From Hyphomonas pacifica (GTDB taxonomy: Bacteria > Pseudomonadota > Alphaproteobacteria > Caulobacterales > Hyphomonadaceae): DNA of 64,000 nucleotides. Shown piece after piece: positions 16,646 through 24,816 of the stretch. The stretch's first letter is position 1; each line of letters starts with the position of its first letter. The stretch spans positions 1 to 64,000 of the forward strand of contig NZ_AWFA01000001.1 in assembly GCF_000682675.1 (NCBI RefSeq), given 5' to 3'. A model generated the notes under the pieces. That model was given only the letters and a program-made list of their open reading frames with translations, searched no databases and had not been told where the DNA came from. A program made the translations under genes and the position numbers.

Positions 16646-17314
16646 ATGAACCAATCATCTTCGCGACAGACCGTCTGGGACCCGCTTGTGCGGATCGGCC
16701 ACTGGACCCTCGTTATCGCCTTTTTCACCGCCTATTTCGCTGGTGATGACCTGTTCAACATCCACACATGGGCGGGCTATGTCGTGGCGACCTATGTGGT
16801 GGTCCGCATCGTCTGGGGCCTCGTCGGCACGCGGCATGCTCGGTTTGCGGATTTTGTCCGCGGTCCGGGCGCAGTGTTCGGCTATCTGCGCGGTCTCTTC
16901 ACGGGCAAGGTTCCAGACTATGCCGGGCACAATCCGGCAGGCGGCGCCATGGTGGTCGCCCTGCTGTTCAGCCTGGCGATGACCACATCTGCAGGCATGG
17001 CGCTGTATGCCGTTGAGGACAATGCAGGACCACTGGCCGGGATTGTGACCGAAGCGACGTTCGCGCCACTGGCGGCAAATTTCGGCGAAAACGAAGAGGA
17101 AGAGGAACATGAGCGTGACGGTGGCCATGAGGAATCCGGCGCCGAAGAATTGCTCGAAGGCGTGCACAAGGCTTTCGTCTACATCACGCTGGCTCTGGTC
17201 GGCCTGCACCTTGCCGGTGTGGTCGCCTCAAGCCTTGTCCATAAGGAAAATCTTGCCCGCGCCATGGTGACCGGCCACAAGAAGGCGCATGACGCAGAGC
17301 ATGGCGACGCCTGA
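16646..17314 (+). CDS. Cytochrome b561 family protein
   Basis: A 222-residue inner-membrane b-type cytochrome of the cytochrome b561/Ni-Fe-hydrogenase-like family. Four hydrophobic segments carry histidines suited to haem ligation (RIGHWTLVIAFFTAYF, FNIHTWAGYVVA, and the late GLHLAGVVASS). An acidic-histidine loop (NEEEEEHERDGGHEES) separates helices three and four and may bind metal. Start ATG 16646 follows GGAG at 9 nt. It probably moves electrons at the inner membrane; the partner is unknown. Confidence 0.82.
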   Translation: MNQSSSRQTVWDPLVRIGHWTLVIAFFTAYFAGDDLFNIHTWAGYVVATYVVVRIVWGLVGTRHARFADFVRGPGAVFGYLRGLFTGKVPDYAGHNPAGGAMVVALLFSLAMTTSAGMALYAVEDNAGPLAGIVTEATFAPLAANFGENEEEEEHERDGGHEESGAEELLEGVHKAFVYITLALVGLHLAGVVASSLVHKENLARAMVTGHKKAHDAEHGDA

Positions 17315-17337
17315 GGCAGGCACCGCCAGAGCCGGAA

Positions 17338-18579
17338 CTACATGCTGAACTCGCCCAGCCAGTCGAGCGCGGCCTCAAGAGCAAGGTCCGGCCCATCGCC
17401 ATTGTCAGCGATCACTTGATGTGGCGGCGTCCATTCATGGCGCGGTGTACCATAGACATGGGCAAGGCTGTAGGCGGGCAGACGAATGGGAATGCCGACG
17501 CGGCTGAGCATGTAGTCTTCGACGCCGCCGGCAAGGCGTGCCATATCGCTGCCAAAGACGTCGCCACGCCGGGCCCCGTCAAAGCCGATGGCCAGTCCTT
17601 CGCCCATGCTGCCGGTCCAGCGGCCTACCAGCACGACAACCGGTCCCTCTGCCGTCCAGCGGCCATGGGGCGCCGCCTGTTTGACCCAGGCAGGTTCATC
17701 CATGGGCAGGATACGCTGATAACTTGCCGGCTCACTCAGGAAATGACCAAGGATTGGCTCGGCCACATCCGTATTGCCGCCGCCGGGCGTGTCTCGAAGG
17801 TCGAGCACCCAGCCGCGAGCGCCTTTCAGCTGCTTCATGGCCGCGTCAAAGGCCGCGACCGTGTCGCTGTCGCCCAGGGAATTGTTGAGGCGGATGTAGC
17901 CAATCCGGCCAGGCAGCATTTCAGCCGACACGAATTCCTGCGGCGCGGGTATCTCATGATTGTCAAGCGAGAGCGTATCCGGACCGCCCTCTCGTGCGAC
18001 GGTGACAGAGCGCGGCTCATTGCGGTAGCCTGCGGCAGCGGCGTTCAGGGCCCAAGCTTTCTGGGCCGGGCCATACACAACACCTTTCGGCTGCAGGCGC
18101 GTCTCCATTGCTTCTTCCAGCGGACGGCCATTGATGGCGATGACACGGTCACCAACTTTCAGGCCGGCCTGCGCTGCCGCGCTGCCGTGCCGAACGGCGA
18201 CGACCTGATCCCCTGTCAGCCAATAATCTGCCCCTGACGGAACAAGGCGCGGGGAGAGTCCGGAATTCGTGCCAAAGCTGGCATGTGGATCATGTAGCGC
18301 ATCCAGCAAGGTCTCCAGAACCTGCAATTGCTCAGCCTTGCTGGCGACGGAGCCGACCATGTCCGGAATGTCTGCGCAGGCAGCCTCCCAAGTGTCGCGG
18401 CGGGACTCATAGAAAGCGTATTCGGTGCGCACCAAGGCGCACAGCTCCTCAGCGGCGGCGAGCGTAGCGGGACGCATATCCGGCTGAGTAATAGTGGCCG
18501 TGTGCGACAGGGGCGCCGTCTGGGCGCACCCTGCCAAAAAGAGACTGGCCAGCAGCAGGCCAGGTCTTAGATGTCCCAT
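17338..18579 (-). CDS. S41 family peptidase lipoprotein with PDZ domain
   Basis: A 413-residue envelope protease. The signal peptide ends in the lipobox LAGC (residues 15-18). A PDZ-like domain sits around residues 120-160 (LKVGDRVIAINGRPLEEAM). The C-terminal-processing-protease core has LDLRDTPGGGNTDV and the serine motif GRWTGSMGEGLAIGFDG, where Ser in TGSMGE is the likely nucleophile. Its start overlaps the argD stop by 13 bp on the same strand, so the two are likely co-transcribed. It converges with the cytochrome b561 gene. Confidence 0.85.
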   Translation of the reverse strand: MGHLRPGLLLASLFLAGCAQTAPLSHTATITQPDMRPATLAAAEELCALVRTEYAFYESRRDTWEAACADIPDMVGSVASKAEQLQVLETLLDALHDPHASFGTNSGLSPRLVPSGADYWLTGDQVVAVRHGSAAAQAGLKVGDRVIAINGRPLEEAMETRLQPKGVVYGPAQKAWALNAAAAGYRNEPRSVTVAREGGPDTLSLDNHEIPAPQEFVSAEMLPGRIGYIRLNNSLGDSDTVAAFDAAMKQLKGARGWVLDLRDTPGGGNTDVAEPILGHFLSEPASYQRILPMDEPAWVKQAAPHGRWTAEGPVVVLVGRWTGSMGEGLAIGFDGARRGDVFGSDMARLAGGVEDYMLSRVGIPIRLPAYSLAHVYGTPRHEWTPPHQVIADNGDGPDLALEAALDWLGEFSM

Positions 18580-19754
18580 TCGCTGAGCGCCGCATCGATG
18601 ATGCCCGTCGCTTCTCGGACATTCTCGTCATTAATGATCAGCGGCGGCGCAAGACGCAGCACATTGTTGCCCGCCACTCCGACAAGCAGATGCTTGTCAC
18701 GGCAGACGCCCTGAAGGCCTTTCGGATCAGCCTTCATCTTGAGGCCGGTCAGCAGGCCCTTGCCGGTGACGCCTTCCACCTTGTCCGGATGGCTGTCAGC
18801 TAGGCTCTTCAGGCCCTGAGCCAGCGTGCCGGACACACGCCGCACTTCGGCAAGGAAATCCTCATCGGAGATGATGTCCCAGACAACATTGCCGACAGCC
18901 ATAGCCAGCGGGTTGCCGCCATAGGTGGAGCCATGGCTGCCGGGTTGCATGTGTTCACCGCATGCCTCGGTCGTCAGGCATGCGCCAAACGGGAAACCGC
19001 CGCCAATACCTTTTGCAGAGCACAGAATATCCGGCGCGGCGCCGTCTACCCATTCATGAGCGAACAGCTTGCCGGTCCGGCCCATGCCGCACTGGACTTC
19101 ATCATAGATCACCAGCACGCCGTGCTCGTCGCACAGTTCGCGTAGGCCTTTCAGGCATTGTTCCGGCATGGCACGCACGCCGCCTTCACCCTGCACCGGC
19201 TCGACCAGAACGGCCGCGGCTGTGGGCTGGGAGACAGCTTCCTTCAGCGCGTCGTGGTCGCCCCATTCAAGGTGCACGAAGCCAGGAAGGGCCGGACCGA
19301 AGCCTTCAAGGTATTTCGGATTTCCGCCAGCATTGATCGCGCCCAGCGAGCGGCCGTGAAAGGCACCCGTGAAGGTGATGATGTCGATGCGTTCCTCACG
19401 GCCATTGGCCCAGTGATATTTGCGCGCGGACTTGATCGCGCACTCGATCGCCTCGGTGCCGGAATTGGTGAAGAAGACGCGATCCGCAAATGTATCACGG
19501 CAGATTTTGTCGGCCAGTTCTTCCGCCCCGCGCACGCGGAACATGTTGGAGGTGTGCCACAGCTTGTCAGCCTGGTCGCGGAGGGCATTGACCATGGCCG
19601 GGTGGGCATGACCAAGGGCGTTAACGGCGATGCCAGCGATGAAGTCCAGATATCGCGTGCCATCCTCGGTGAAAAGGCAGACACCCTCCCCTTTTTCGAA
19701 GACTTCTTCCGGTGGCCGGTAGACTGGCATGATGTGCTGGCGCGGATCGCTCAT
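18567..19754 (-). CDS. argD: Acetylornithine aminotransferase
   Basis: A 395-residue class III PLP aminotransferase that makes N-acetylornithine in arginine synthesis and may also act in lysine synthesis. Landmarks are FTNSGTEAIECAIKSAR, the PLP aspartate in VIYDEVQCGMGRTGKL, the Schiff-base lysine in CSAKGIGGGFPFGA, and GSHGSTYGGNPLAMAV. Length is normal. argF is 7.3 kb downstream on the same strand rather than adjacent. A 430-bp gap upstream holds palindromic AT-rich motifs that could be its control region. Confidence 0.93.
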   Translation of the reverse strand: MSDPRQHIMPVYRPPEEVFEKGEGVCLFTEDGTRYLDFIAGIAVNALGHAHPAMVNALRDQADKLWHTSNMFRVRGAEELADKICRDTFADRVFFTNSGTEAIECAIKSARKYHWANGREERIDIITFTGAFHGRSLGAINAGGNPKYLEGFGPALPGFVHLEWGDHDALKEAVSQPTAAAVLVEPVQGEGGVRAMPEQCLKGLRELCDEHGVLVIYDEVQCGMGRTGKLFAHEWVDGAAPDILCSAKGIGGGFPFGACLTTEACGEHMQPGSHGSTYGGNPLAMAVGNVVWDIISDEDFLAEVRRVSGTLAQGLKSLADSHPDKVEGVTGKGLLTGLKMKADPKGLQGVCRDKHLLVGVAGNNVLRLAPPLIINDENVREATGIIDAALSEWDI

Positions 19755-19964
19755 GATGGCTCCCTAGGATCTGCAAGAATTACATTTGATCAGAGGCATG
19801 GCCGGGCGCTGACTCGGAGTCAACACATCAGCCTGCCCCGGTAGGGCATTTTACTGATCCATCAGAGACAGCAGGATATCTCATCGTTCTCATTAAAAAA
19901 GATTAATCGAAATTCGATAATAATGCTTGACGTTTATCGATAATCGTTTATTGATATTCATGAA

Positions 19965-20036
19965 GCCAAGGCGGACCGGGGTGATGTTCAAAACGCCCCC
20001 TACCTCACCTGAGCCATTGTCCCGGACTGCCTTGGC
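19965..20036. repeat. 16-bp inverted repeat around a 40-nt loop
   Basis: GCCAAGGCGGACCGGG at 19965-19980 faces CCCGGACTGCCTTGGC at 20021-20036, pairing at 14 of 16 positions. The arms enclose a pyrimidine-rich 40-nt loop. It lies between a possible promoter (19927-19956) and the hairpin at 20066-20096, so a small structured RNA on the plus strand is possible, as is a 5'-UTR structure of argD on the minus strand. Confidence 0.5.
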
Positions 20037-20060
20037 CTACCGAATTTCCCTGAGTGAAAC

Positions 20061-20096
20061 AAAAAGGCGCGAAAGCCTCATTCGAGCTTTCGCGCC
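20061..20096 (-). terminator. Rho-independent terminator of hisSZG
   Basis: GGCGCGAAAGC at 20066-20076 pairs perfectly with GCTTTCGCGCC at 20086-20096 around a 9-nt loop. On the minus strand the stem is followed by TTTTTG (AAAAA at 20061-20065). It lies 90 bp beyond the hisG stop codon, in the right orientation. Confidence 0.8.
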
Positions 20097-20186
20097 TTCC
20101 ACCGTTTGCAGCGTTTCCTCCCAGAAACTTGCTGTGTCATATGGCCGCGCGTTTACGGATATGTCAAGATTATGAATTCAAGTTTT

Positions 20187-20897
20187 TCAACAAATCTGGT
20201 CAAGAATCTTTGCTGCACTGCGCAATAAAGACAACGAGTTCCGCGCTTGCGGGGGCCATTCAGCACCTGTGGAGACTGCAAGAACCGCCTCACTTTTCAG
20301 AATAACCCCGTCCGACAACACTTTCAGGCCATTGGCTTTAAGGGTTGCCCCTGTTGACGTGATATCGACGATCACATCCGCAGACCCGGTGGCGGGCGCA
20401 GCTTCAGTCGCTCCCGCGCTTTCGACGAGGCGATATTCCCCGACAGATTTGGCCGCGAAGAACCGCCGGGTAAGTCGCATGTATTTGGTTGCGACCCGCA
20501 GGCGACGGTGATGCGCCTTGCGGAAGGCGGCGCCAGCGGCTTCGAGGTCCGACATCGTATCGACATCCAGCCAAGCCTGTGGCACCGCAACGATCACGTC
20601 TGCACCGCCAAAGCCGAGCCGCTCTGCGACCCGGAACTCTGCGTCGCCCGTGGGTGACAGATCCTGCAGCAAGTCTTCTCCGGTCACGCCAGCATGGATG
20701 GTGCCATCGATCAAACCCTGCGCAATCTCACGCGCAGACAGAAGACGCATGTCGACCTCTCCCAACCCGTCAATCTCTGCCTGGTAGCCGCGCTCCCCGC
20801 CGATCTGGCGAATAGGAAAGCCCTGCTCGCGGAACCAGTCTTCCGTTTTTTCCTTCAGCCGCCCCTTGGACGGGATCGCCAGTGACAGACGGGTCAT
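20187..20897 (-). CDS. hisG: ATP phosphoribosyltransferase catalytic subunit (short form)
   Basis: A 236-residue short-form HisG, the first enzyme of histidine synthesis, joining ATP and PRPP. LAIPSKGRLKEKTEDWF is the conserved N-terminus, and DVIVDITSTGATLKANGLKV is the PRPP-binding signature. Short HisG lacks the C-terminal regulatory domain and needs HisZ, which is encoded directly upstream with a 4-bp overlap. The gene is last in the hisS-hisZ-hisG unit and is followed by a strong terminator. Confidence 0.94.
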   Translation of the reverse strand: MTRLSLAIPSKGRLKEKTEDWFREQGFPIRQIGGERGYQAEIDGLGEVDMRLLSAREIAQGLIDGTIHAGVTGEDLLQDLSPTGDAEFRVAERLGFGGADVIVAVPQAWLDVDTMSDLEAAGAAFRKAHHRRLRVATKYMRLTRRFFAAKSVGEYRLVESAGATEAAPATGSADVIVDITSTGATLKANGLKVLSDGVILKSEAVLAVSTGAEWPPQARNSLSLLRSAAKILDQIC

Positions 20898-22024
20898 GCG
20901 CCCCTCCCCTTTGCTCGAAGCACGCGGTCCGGCCGGATCACGCTGCCGATGGCGGTTGCATGCGCCCTGCCCTTCGACAGGCCGGCGACAAGACCGTCAT
21001 AGCGCCCGCCCGTGGCGATGGGCTGGCGGTCGGTCAGGTTCGCGCCCAGAGTCTCGAACAGGAAGCCGTCATAATAGGTGAAGCGCCGCCCGAAGCCGGA
21101 GCGGAACCCGCAAATGGCTTTCACGTCCGGCAGCAATTCGCAGATCAGCTCCATCCGCCGGGCGACCCGGTCGATGGCTTCATGCGCCTTTGTGAGGCCA
21201 TGCCGCACGGCAATCGCATCCAGCTGGTCGGCCGCTTCCGAGGCCGTGCAGTTCACCGCCGCCAGCGCGCCGATGATTTCGCGGACTTCCGGAGGAACAC
21301 CGCCCGCCGCCTGCGCCGCGGCACGGCCGCGAAGGCCCGCAATGATCTCCGCAACGCTCCGCGTGCCGATCAGCGGGATACCCCGCGCCTCAAGCGCGGC
21401 GCGGAAGGCCGCTTCGGCCTCTTCGCGGGTTTTCGCTTCCAGAGTCGGGAGCAGGTCGTCTTCGATGGGCGCCGGTGCCGCCTCGATCAGGCCGCGCACG
21501 CCGCCCTCCTGGCGGAAACCGCTCTTCAGCAGATCGCCCGTCACGCGCGGCAGGCCGAGCGCATCAATGAACGCCGGAAACACAGCGAGGTCCCCCGTGG
21601 CGATGGCCACCGGGCGAATGTCGCAGGCCTGCACGGCCTCGTGCACCAGCGCGAAGGCTTCGGCATCCTCGGAGGGCGATGAGTCCCGGCCGAAACGTTC
21701 GAAGCCGACCTGGGTGAACTCCATCGGGTCTTCCGGCGTCGCCGGCAGGCGGAAGGCCTCAGCGGCGTAGCAATAGGCCTTTGGGCCATTGACGCCGGAG
21801 GCGAGCCGCTCCGCTTCGAGACCTGCCACCGGCAGTGTCAGGTCCGGTCGCATAACCATCTCGTTGCCGCGCTGATCCGCAAACACGCAGAGGCGCGCCC
21901 GCACCGCCTCCCCCGACAGTTCCAGCGGGATGTCGGACGGCAGGATATAGGACGGGTCGACAGGTTCGGCGCCGGAGCTTTCGAACACGCGCCGCGCCGC
22001 CCTTACGATAGCGGCGTGCGTCAT
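20894..22024 (-). CDS. hisZ: ATP phosphoribosyltransferase regulatory subunit
   Basis: A 376-residue HisRS-like protein without aminoacylation activity, the regulatory partner of short HisG, giving histidine feedback inhibition. The class II synthetase-like core is visible (RPDLTLPVAGLEAERL, FTQVGFERFG and ATGGRYDGLVAGLSKG), while the anticodon-binding domain of HisRS is absent. Start and stop overlap its neighbours hisS and hisG by 4 bp each, which indicates one operon. Confidence 0.92.
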   Translation of the reverse strand: MTHAAIVRAARRVFESSGAEPVDPSYILPSDIPLELSGEAVRARLCVFADQRGNEMVMRPDLTLPVAGLEAERLASGVNGPKAYCYAAEAFRLPATPEDPMEFTQVGFERFGRDSSPSEDAEAFALVHEAVQACDIRPVAIATGDLAVFPAFIDALGLPRVTGDLLKSGFRQEGGVRGLIEAAPAPIEDDLLPTLEAKTREEAEAAFRAALEARGIPLIGTRSVAEIIAGLRGRAAAQAAGGVPPEVREIIGALAAVNCTASEAADQLDAIAVRHGLTKAHEAIDRVARRMELICELLPDVKAICGFRSGFGRRFTYYDGFLFETLGANLTDRQPIATGGRYDGLVAGLSKGRAHATAIGSVIRPDRVLRAKGRGA

Positions 22025-23502
22025 GCCTGGGCCTCAACGATGGCGCGGATGGCTGCGACCATCTCACTGCGCGCGACTTCCATCTGGCCCGGGCGGGCCT
22101 CGCGGTATTCCTCATTGGACTGAATGGCCTTCGCCTTCAGCGCCCCCATTTCGAGGTCCTTGATCGTGACCGTGCCCTTGGCGATCTCGTCCTCGCCGAC
22201 GATCACCACAGCCGGGGCATTGCGGCGGTCGGCATATTTCATCTGAGGACGCATGCCGGACGCGCCCATGTAAGCCTCCGCCCGGATACCTGCGCGGCGC
22301 AGATCCGTCGCGATGGAGAGCGCTGTGGACGGATTTTCCTTGTCGAGGTTCAGCACCACAACCGGACCGTCCAGCTTGCCGGTCTCACCCATGATCTGCA
22401 GGGCGGAGGCGAGCCGCGAGATGCCGATGGAGAAGCCTGTCGCCGGAACCGTCTCGCCGGTGAAGCGCGCGACGAGGTCGTCATACCGCCCGCCGCCACC
22501 GATGGAGCCAATGCGATAGGTCTTGCCGTCATCGCCGGTGACTTCGCGCAGCAGTTCGGCCTCATAGACCGGGCCGGTATAGTATTCGAGGCCGCGCACG
22601 ACCGACGGGTCGATCGCGACATCGCCTTCCGGTGCGCCGAGCGCATCAAGCGCCAGCGCGATGGCTTCCAGTTCGGCGAGGCCGGCCTTGCCCTCTTCCG
22701 TCGAGCCTGTGGCCTTCGAAAGATTGGCCAGCGTTTCAGCCCGCGTTGCGGCACCCGCTTCGGCGAAAGCGAGCACGGCTTTCACCTTGTCCGCGTCCAG
22801 CCCTGCGCCCTTGGTGAAGTCCCCGCTCTCATCCATGCGTCCCTTCCCCAGAAGGTCGGCAACGCCGGAAGCGCCAAGGCGATCCAGCTTGTCGAGTGCG
22901 CGCAGGATGGCGAGGCGGGTCTCGGCGCTGGAGGCCCCCACCCCGTCCAGCACGCCGTTCAGCAGGCGGCGGGTGTTCACGCGCAGCACGAACTCGCCAG
23001 TCTGCATGCCCACGGCGCGGAGCGCTTCGGCGCCCATGGCGATCATCTCGGCATCGGCATGGAAGCCCGGCGCGCCGACCGTGTCGGCATCGCATTGCCA
23101 GAATTCGCGGAAGCGGCCGGGGCCCGGCTTCTCGTTCCGCCAGACCGGCCCGGCAGCATAGCGGCGGAACGGCTTGCCCAGTGACTGGCCGGCCTCTGCC
23201 ACGAAGCGGGCAAGCGGTGCGGTCAGGTCATAGCGCAGCGAAATCCACTGTTCGTCATCGTCCTGAAGGGAGAAGACGCCGGCATTCGGGCGGTCGTCAT
23301 CGGGCAGGAATTTACCCAACGCGTCGGCATATTCGAACGCACCGGTCTCCAGAGCCTCGAAGCCCCATTTGCGATAAACGCCGGTGATCGTCTCAACCAG
23401 CTTCGCTTGAGAATGGATCAGGGCCTCACGCTTGTCAGGGAAGCCGCGCGGCTTGCGGGCAAGTTGCTTGCCGGTGAGGGGCTTTGATTCCTTGTCACTC
23501 AT
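22021..23502 (-). CDS. hisS: Histidyl-tRNA synthetase, alphaproteobacterial type
   Basis: A 493-residue class II synthetase. It is longer than the 424-residue E. coli enzyme and has an N-terminal Lys/Arg-rich extension (SKPLTGKQLARKPRGFPD). Motif 2 reads RFREFWQCDADTVG and the histidine loop GLEYYTGPVYEAEL, both closer to eukaryotic HisRS than to E. coli (REFHQ-type). This matches a known alphaproteobacterial class whose tRNA-His lacks the extra G-1 base. The start at 23502 begins MSDKESK. A leader region with a six-His peptide lies upstream. Confidence 0.92.
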   Translation of the reverse strand: MSDKESKPLTGKQLARKPRGFPDKREALIHSQAKLVETITGVYRKWGFEALETGAFEYADALGKFLPDDDRPNAGVFSLQDDDEQWISLRYDLTAPLARFVAEAGQSLGKPFRRYAAGPVWRNEKPGPGRFREFWQCDADTVGAPGFHADAEMIAMGAEALRAVGMQTGEFVLRVNTRRLLNGVLDGVGASSAETRLAILRALDKLDRLGASGVADLLGKGRMDESGDFTKGAGLDADKVKAVLAFAEAGAATRAETLANLSKATGSTEEGKAGLAELEAIALALDALGAPEGDVAIDPSVVRGLEYYTGPVYEAELLREVTGDDGKTYRIGSIGGGGRYDDLVARFTGETVPATGFSIGISRLASALQIMGETGKLDGPVVVLNLDKENPSTALSIATDLRRAGIRAEAYMGASGMRPQMKYADRRNAPAVVIVGEDEIAKGTVTIKDLEMGALKAKAIQSNEEYREARPGQMEVARSEMVAAIRAIVEAQA

Positions 23503-23676
23503 GTCTCTTCAGATCCTGGTTGCCGACGCGCCTCGCATAGACGGAGACGGCCGTATTGGGAAGACAACACACAGAAGAAGCCCGAAGCCGGAGCAGCTCA
23601 CCTCATCTTTTCTGGTTCTGGGGAATGAACACTTTGAAGAAGGCGCAGCCGGACCGGTTCGCGCCTCGCCGGCGCG
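23503..23676 (-). promoter_or_regulatory. hisS leader region with alternative pairing arms
   Basis: Read on the minus strand, CGCGCC directly follows the leader stop codon (23671-23676). GCGAGGCGCG occurs twice, at 23660-23669 and again at 23527-23536, about 25 nt before the hisS ATG. GCGCC lies between them at 23642-23646. The arms can pair as 1:2, 2:3 and 3:4 in mutually exclusive ways, the logic of an attenuator. No clear U-tract follows any stem, so control may act on translation of hisS rather than on termination. Confidence 0.55.
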
Positions 23677-23715
23677 TTATGCGTGGTGATGATGGTGGTG
23701 CAGCATCGTGTTCAT
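23677..23715 (-). CDS. Histidine leader peptide MNTMLHHHHHHA
   Basis: A 12-codon frame with six consecutive histidine codons (CAC CAC CAT CAT CAC CAC), followed by GCA and TAA. It ends about 175 bp before hisS, on the same strand. Such a run of His codons in front of a histidine operon is the hallmark of ribosome-mediated attenuation, as in the enterobacterial his leader. Two in-frame ATGs (23715 and 23706) could start it. The ribosome site is weak (GCACGGCA). Confidence 0.75.
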   Translation of the reverse strand: MNTMLHHHHHHA

Positions 23716-23766
23716 TGCCGTGCCGAATACTGAGCGCAGTCCGGAAAGTCAACCGGCCGGCCCGGA

Positions 23767-24243
23767 TCAGGCGCCCTTTTCTGGCCGGGTGAACGGCTTT
23801 TCCTGGCCTTCCCGACGCTCGATCACCTTGAAGATGCCCGTGCCTCGCATCAGCAGCTTGTCGCCCGTATATATGCGGCCTTCGACTGTGAAAACATCAT
23901 CCTGACGGCCAACAACAATGCCATGCCCTTCAACAAAGCTGCCAAGTGGCGCGCCGGAGAGAAAGTCGCACATCAGGCGGACGGTGACCCACCAAGTGTC
24001 CTCATCCTTTTCGACCGCTGCGCCCCAGGCCATATCCGCGAAGGTCATCAACATGCCGCCATGGGCATTCATCATGCCATTGGTGTGGTGTTCCTCGACG
24101 CGGAACGCGCGCCGCAGCACACCATTCTCATCCCGCTTTTCAAACAATGGCCCAACCTGACGGCCAAAGCCCCGATGCCATGGCAGCGTCGTATAGCCAG
24201 CCGGCAAATCATCCGTCTGATTTCTAGTAAGATCGTCACTCAT
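23767..24243 (-). CDS. PaaI-type hotdog thioesterase
   Basis: A 158-residue hotdog thioesterase of the PaaI family. The core motif HHTNGMMNAHGGMLMTFADMAWG contains the HGG element of the active site, followed by the VTVRLMCDFLSGAPLGSFVEG strand pair. The substrate is probably an acyl- or aryl-CoA. ATG at 24243 begins MSDDLTRN; the longer frame to 24324 is not needed for the fold. It lies upstream of the his leader on the same strand, with only about 50 bp between, so the his promoter must sit near or inside its 3' end. Confidence 0.82.
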   Translation of the reverse strand: MSDDLTRNQTDDLPAGYTTLPWHRGFGRQVGPLFEKRDENGVLRRAFRVEEHHTNGMMNAHGGMLMTFADMAWGAAVEKDEDTWWVTVRLMCDFLSGAPLGSFVEGHGIVVGRQDDVFTVEGRIYTGDKLLMRGTGIFKVIERREGQEKPFTRPEKGA

Positions 24244-24374
24244 ATAAAGTGGATTAGCGCCGTACCGGTGCAAAGGCCAGTGCGGATGTTGCGCAAAGCA
24301 TTCAGGGACAATCCCGCCTGGCACTCCCCTTCGCTATCGTCACCACTGCGCCGCACATGCATCTTAAGGTGGCT

Positions 24375-24794
24375 CTACTTTGGCAGGCGACCGAGGAAAA
24401 CCGCCATTAGGGTTCCCCATGCGGTGAAGGCGGGCTGACCTTTGTCGGCAAAGGCGTAATGGTCTGGTCTGTCTTCGGCGCAAATTTCGCGCGCAAGGGT
24501 CCAGCCGAACTGATCATCAAAAAGACCCTGCCCGAAAGTAAAGTGTGCGGTGTGCTTCGGCTTGTGCCAGACTGAAGATCCGCATTCGCCGCAGAAGCCC
24601 CTCCGCGCGATCTTGGATGATCTCCATTCTTTCACCGGCCCGTCAATGGTGAGAATGTCATCACAGATGACACCCATCCAGACGCCACCGGTCCAACGCC
24701 GACACATCTCACAATGGCAGGCACCATAAGTGTTTGGAGCCACGACCCTGAAGGTGACCTTGCCGCAGGCGCAACTGCCCGTCATCTCACGCAT
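24375..24794 (-). CDS. GFA family (glutathione-dependent formaldehyde-activating-like) protein
   Basis: A 139-residue zinc protein of the GFA/CENP-V family. Cysteines lie in the expected positions: GSCACGKVTF, ACHCEMCRRWTGG and RGFCGECGSSVWH. These bind two zinc ions. Most relatives have no proven role in formaldehyde metabolism. ATG at 24794 is preceded by AAGGGGGGC. The gene lies between ABC1-kinase and PaaI-type genes on the same strand. Confidence 0.86.
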   Translation of the reverse strand: MREMTGSCACGKVTFRVVAPNTYGACHCEMCRRWTGGVWMGVICDDILTIDGPVKEWRSSKIARRGFCGECGSSVWHKPKHTAHFTFGQGLFDDQFGWTLAREICAEDRPDHYAFADKGQPAFTAWGTLMAVFLGRLPK

Positions 24795-24816
24795 TGCGCC
24801 CCCCTTTTTGATTCTC

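Larger units (their letters stand above)
19755..20186. other. 432-bp gap between argD and hisG: palindromes, inverted repeat, terminator
   Basis: No convincing gene is seen. The left half is AT-rich and contains the near-palindrome ATCGAAATTCGAT at about 19907-19919 and TTTATCGATAAT at 19933-19944. A possible plus-strand promoter starts with TTGACG at 19927-19932. A long inverted repeat spans 19965-20036. The right side holds the hisSZG terminator. The palindromes are candidate operators for argD. An 82-codon plus-strand frame starting at 19927 has no ribosome site and unlike codon use, so I do not call it. Confidence 0.5.

Noticed and set aside
19927-20175. Possible 82-residue gene between argD and hisG
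   Set aside because: It lacks a ribosome site, runs through the hisSZG terminator stem and has irregular composition. An RNA or regulatory role fits better.
23432-23689. Plus-strand 85-codon frame over the hisS start and leader
   Set aside because: It lies opposite the hisS start and the leader region. The six-His leader peptide on the minus strand explains the sequence better.
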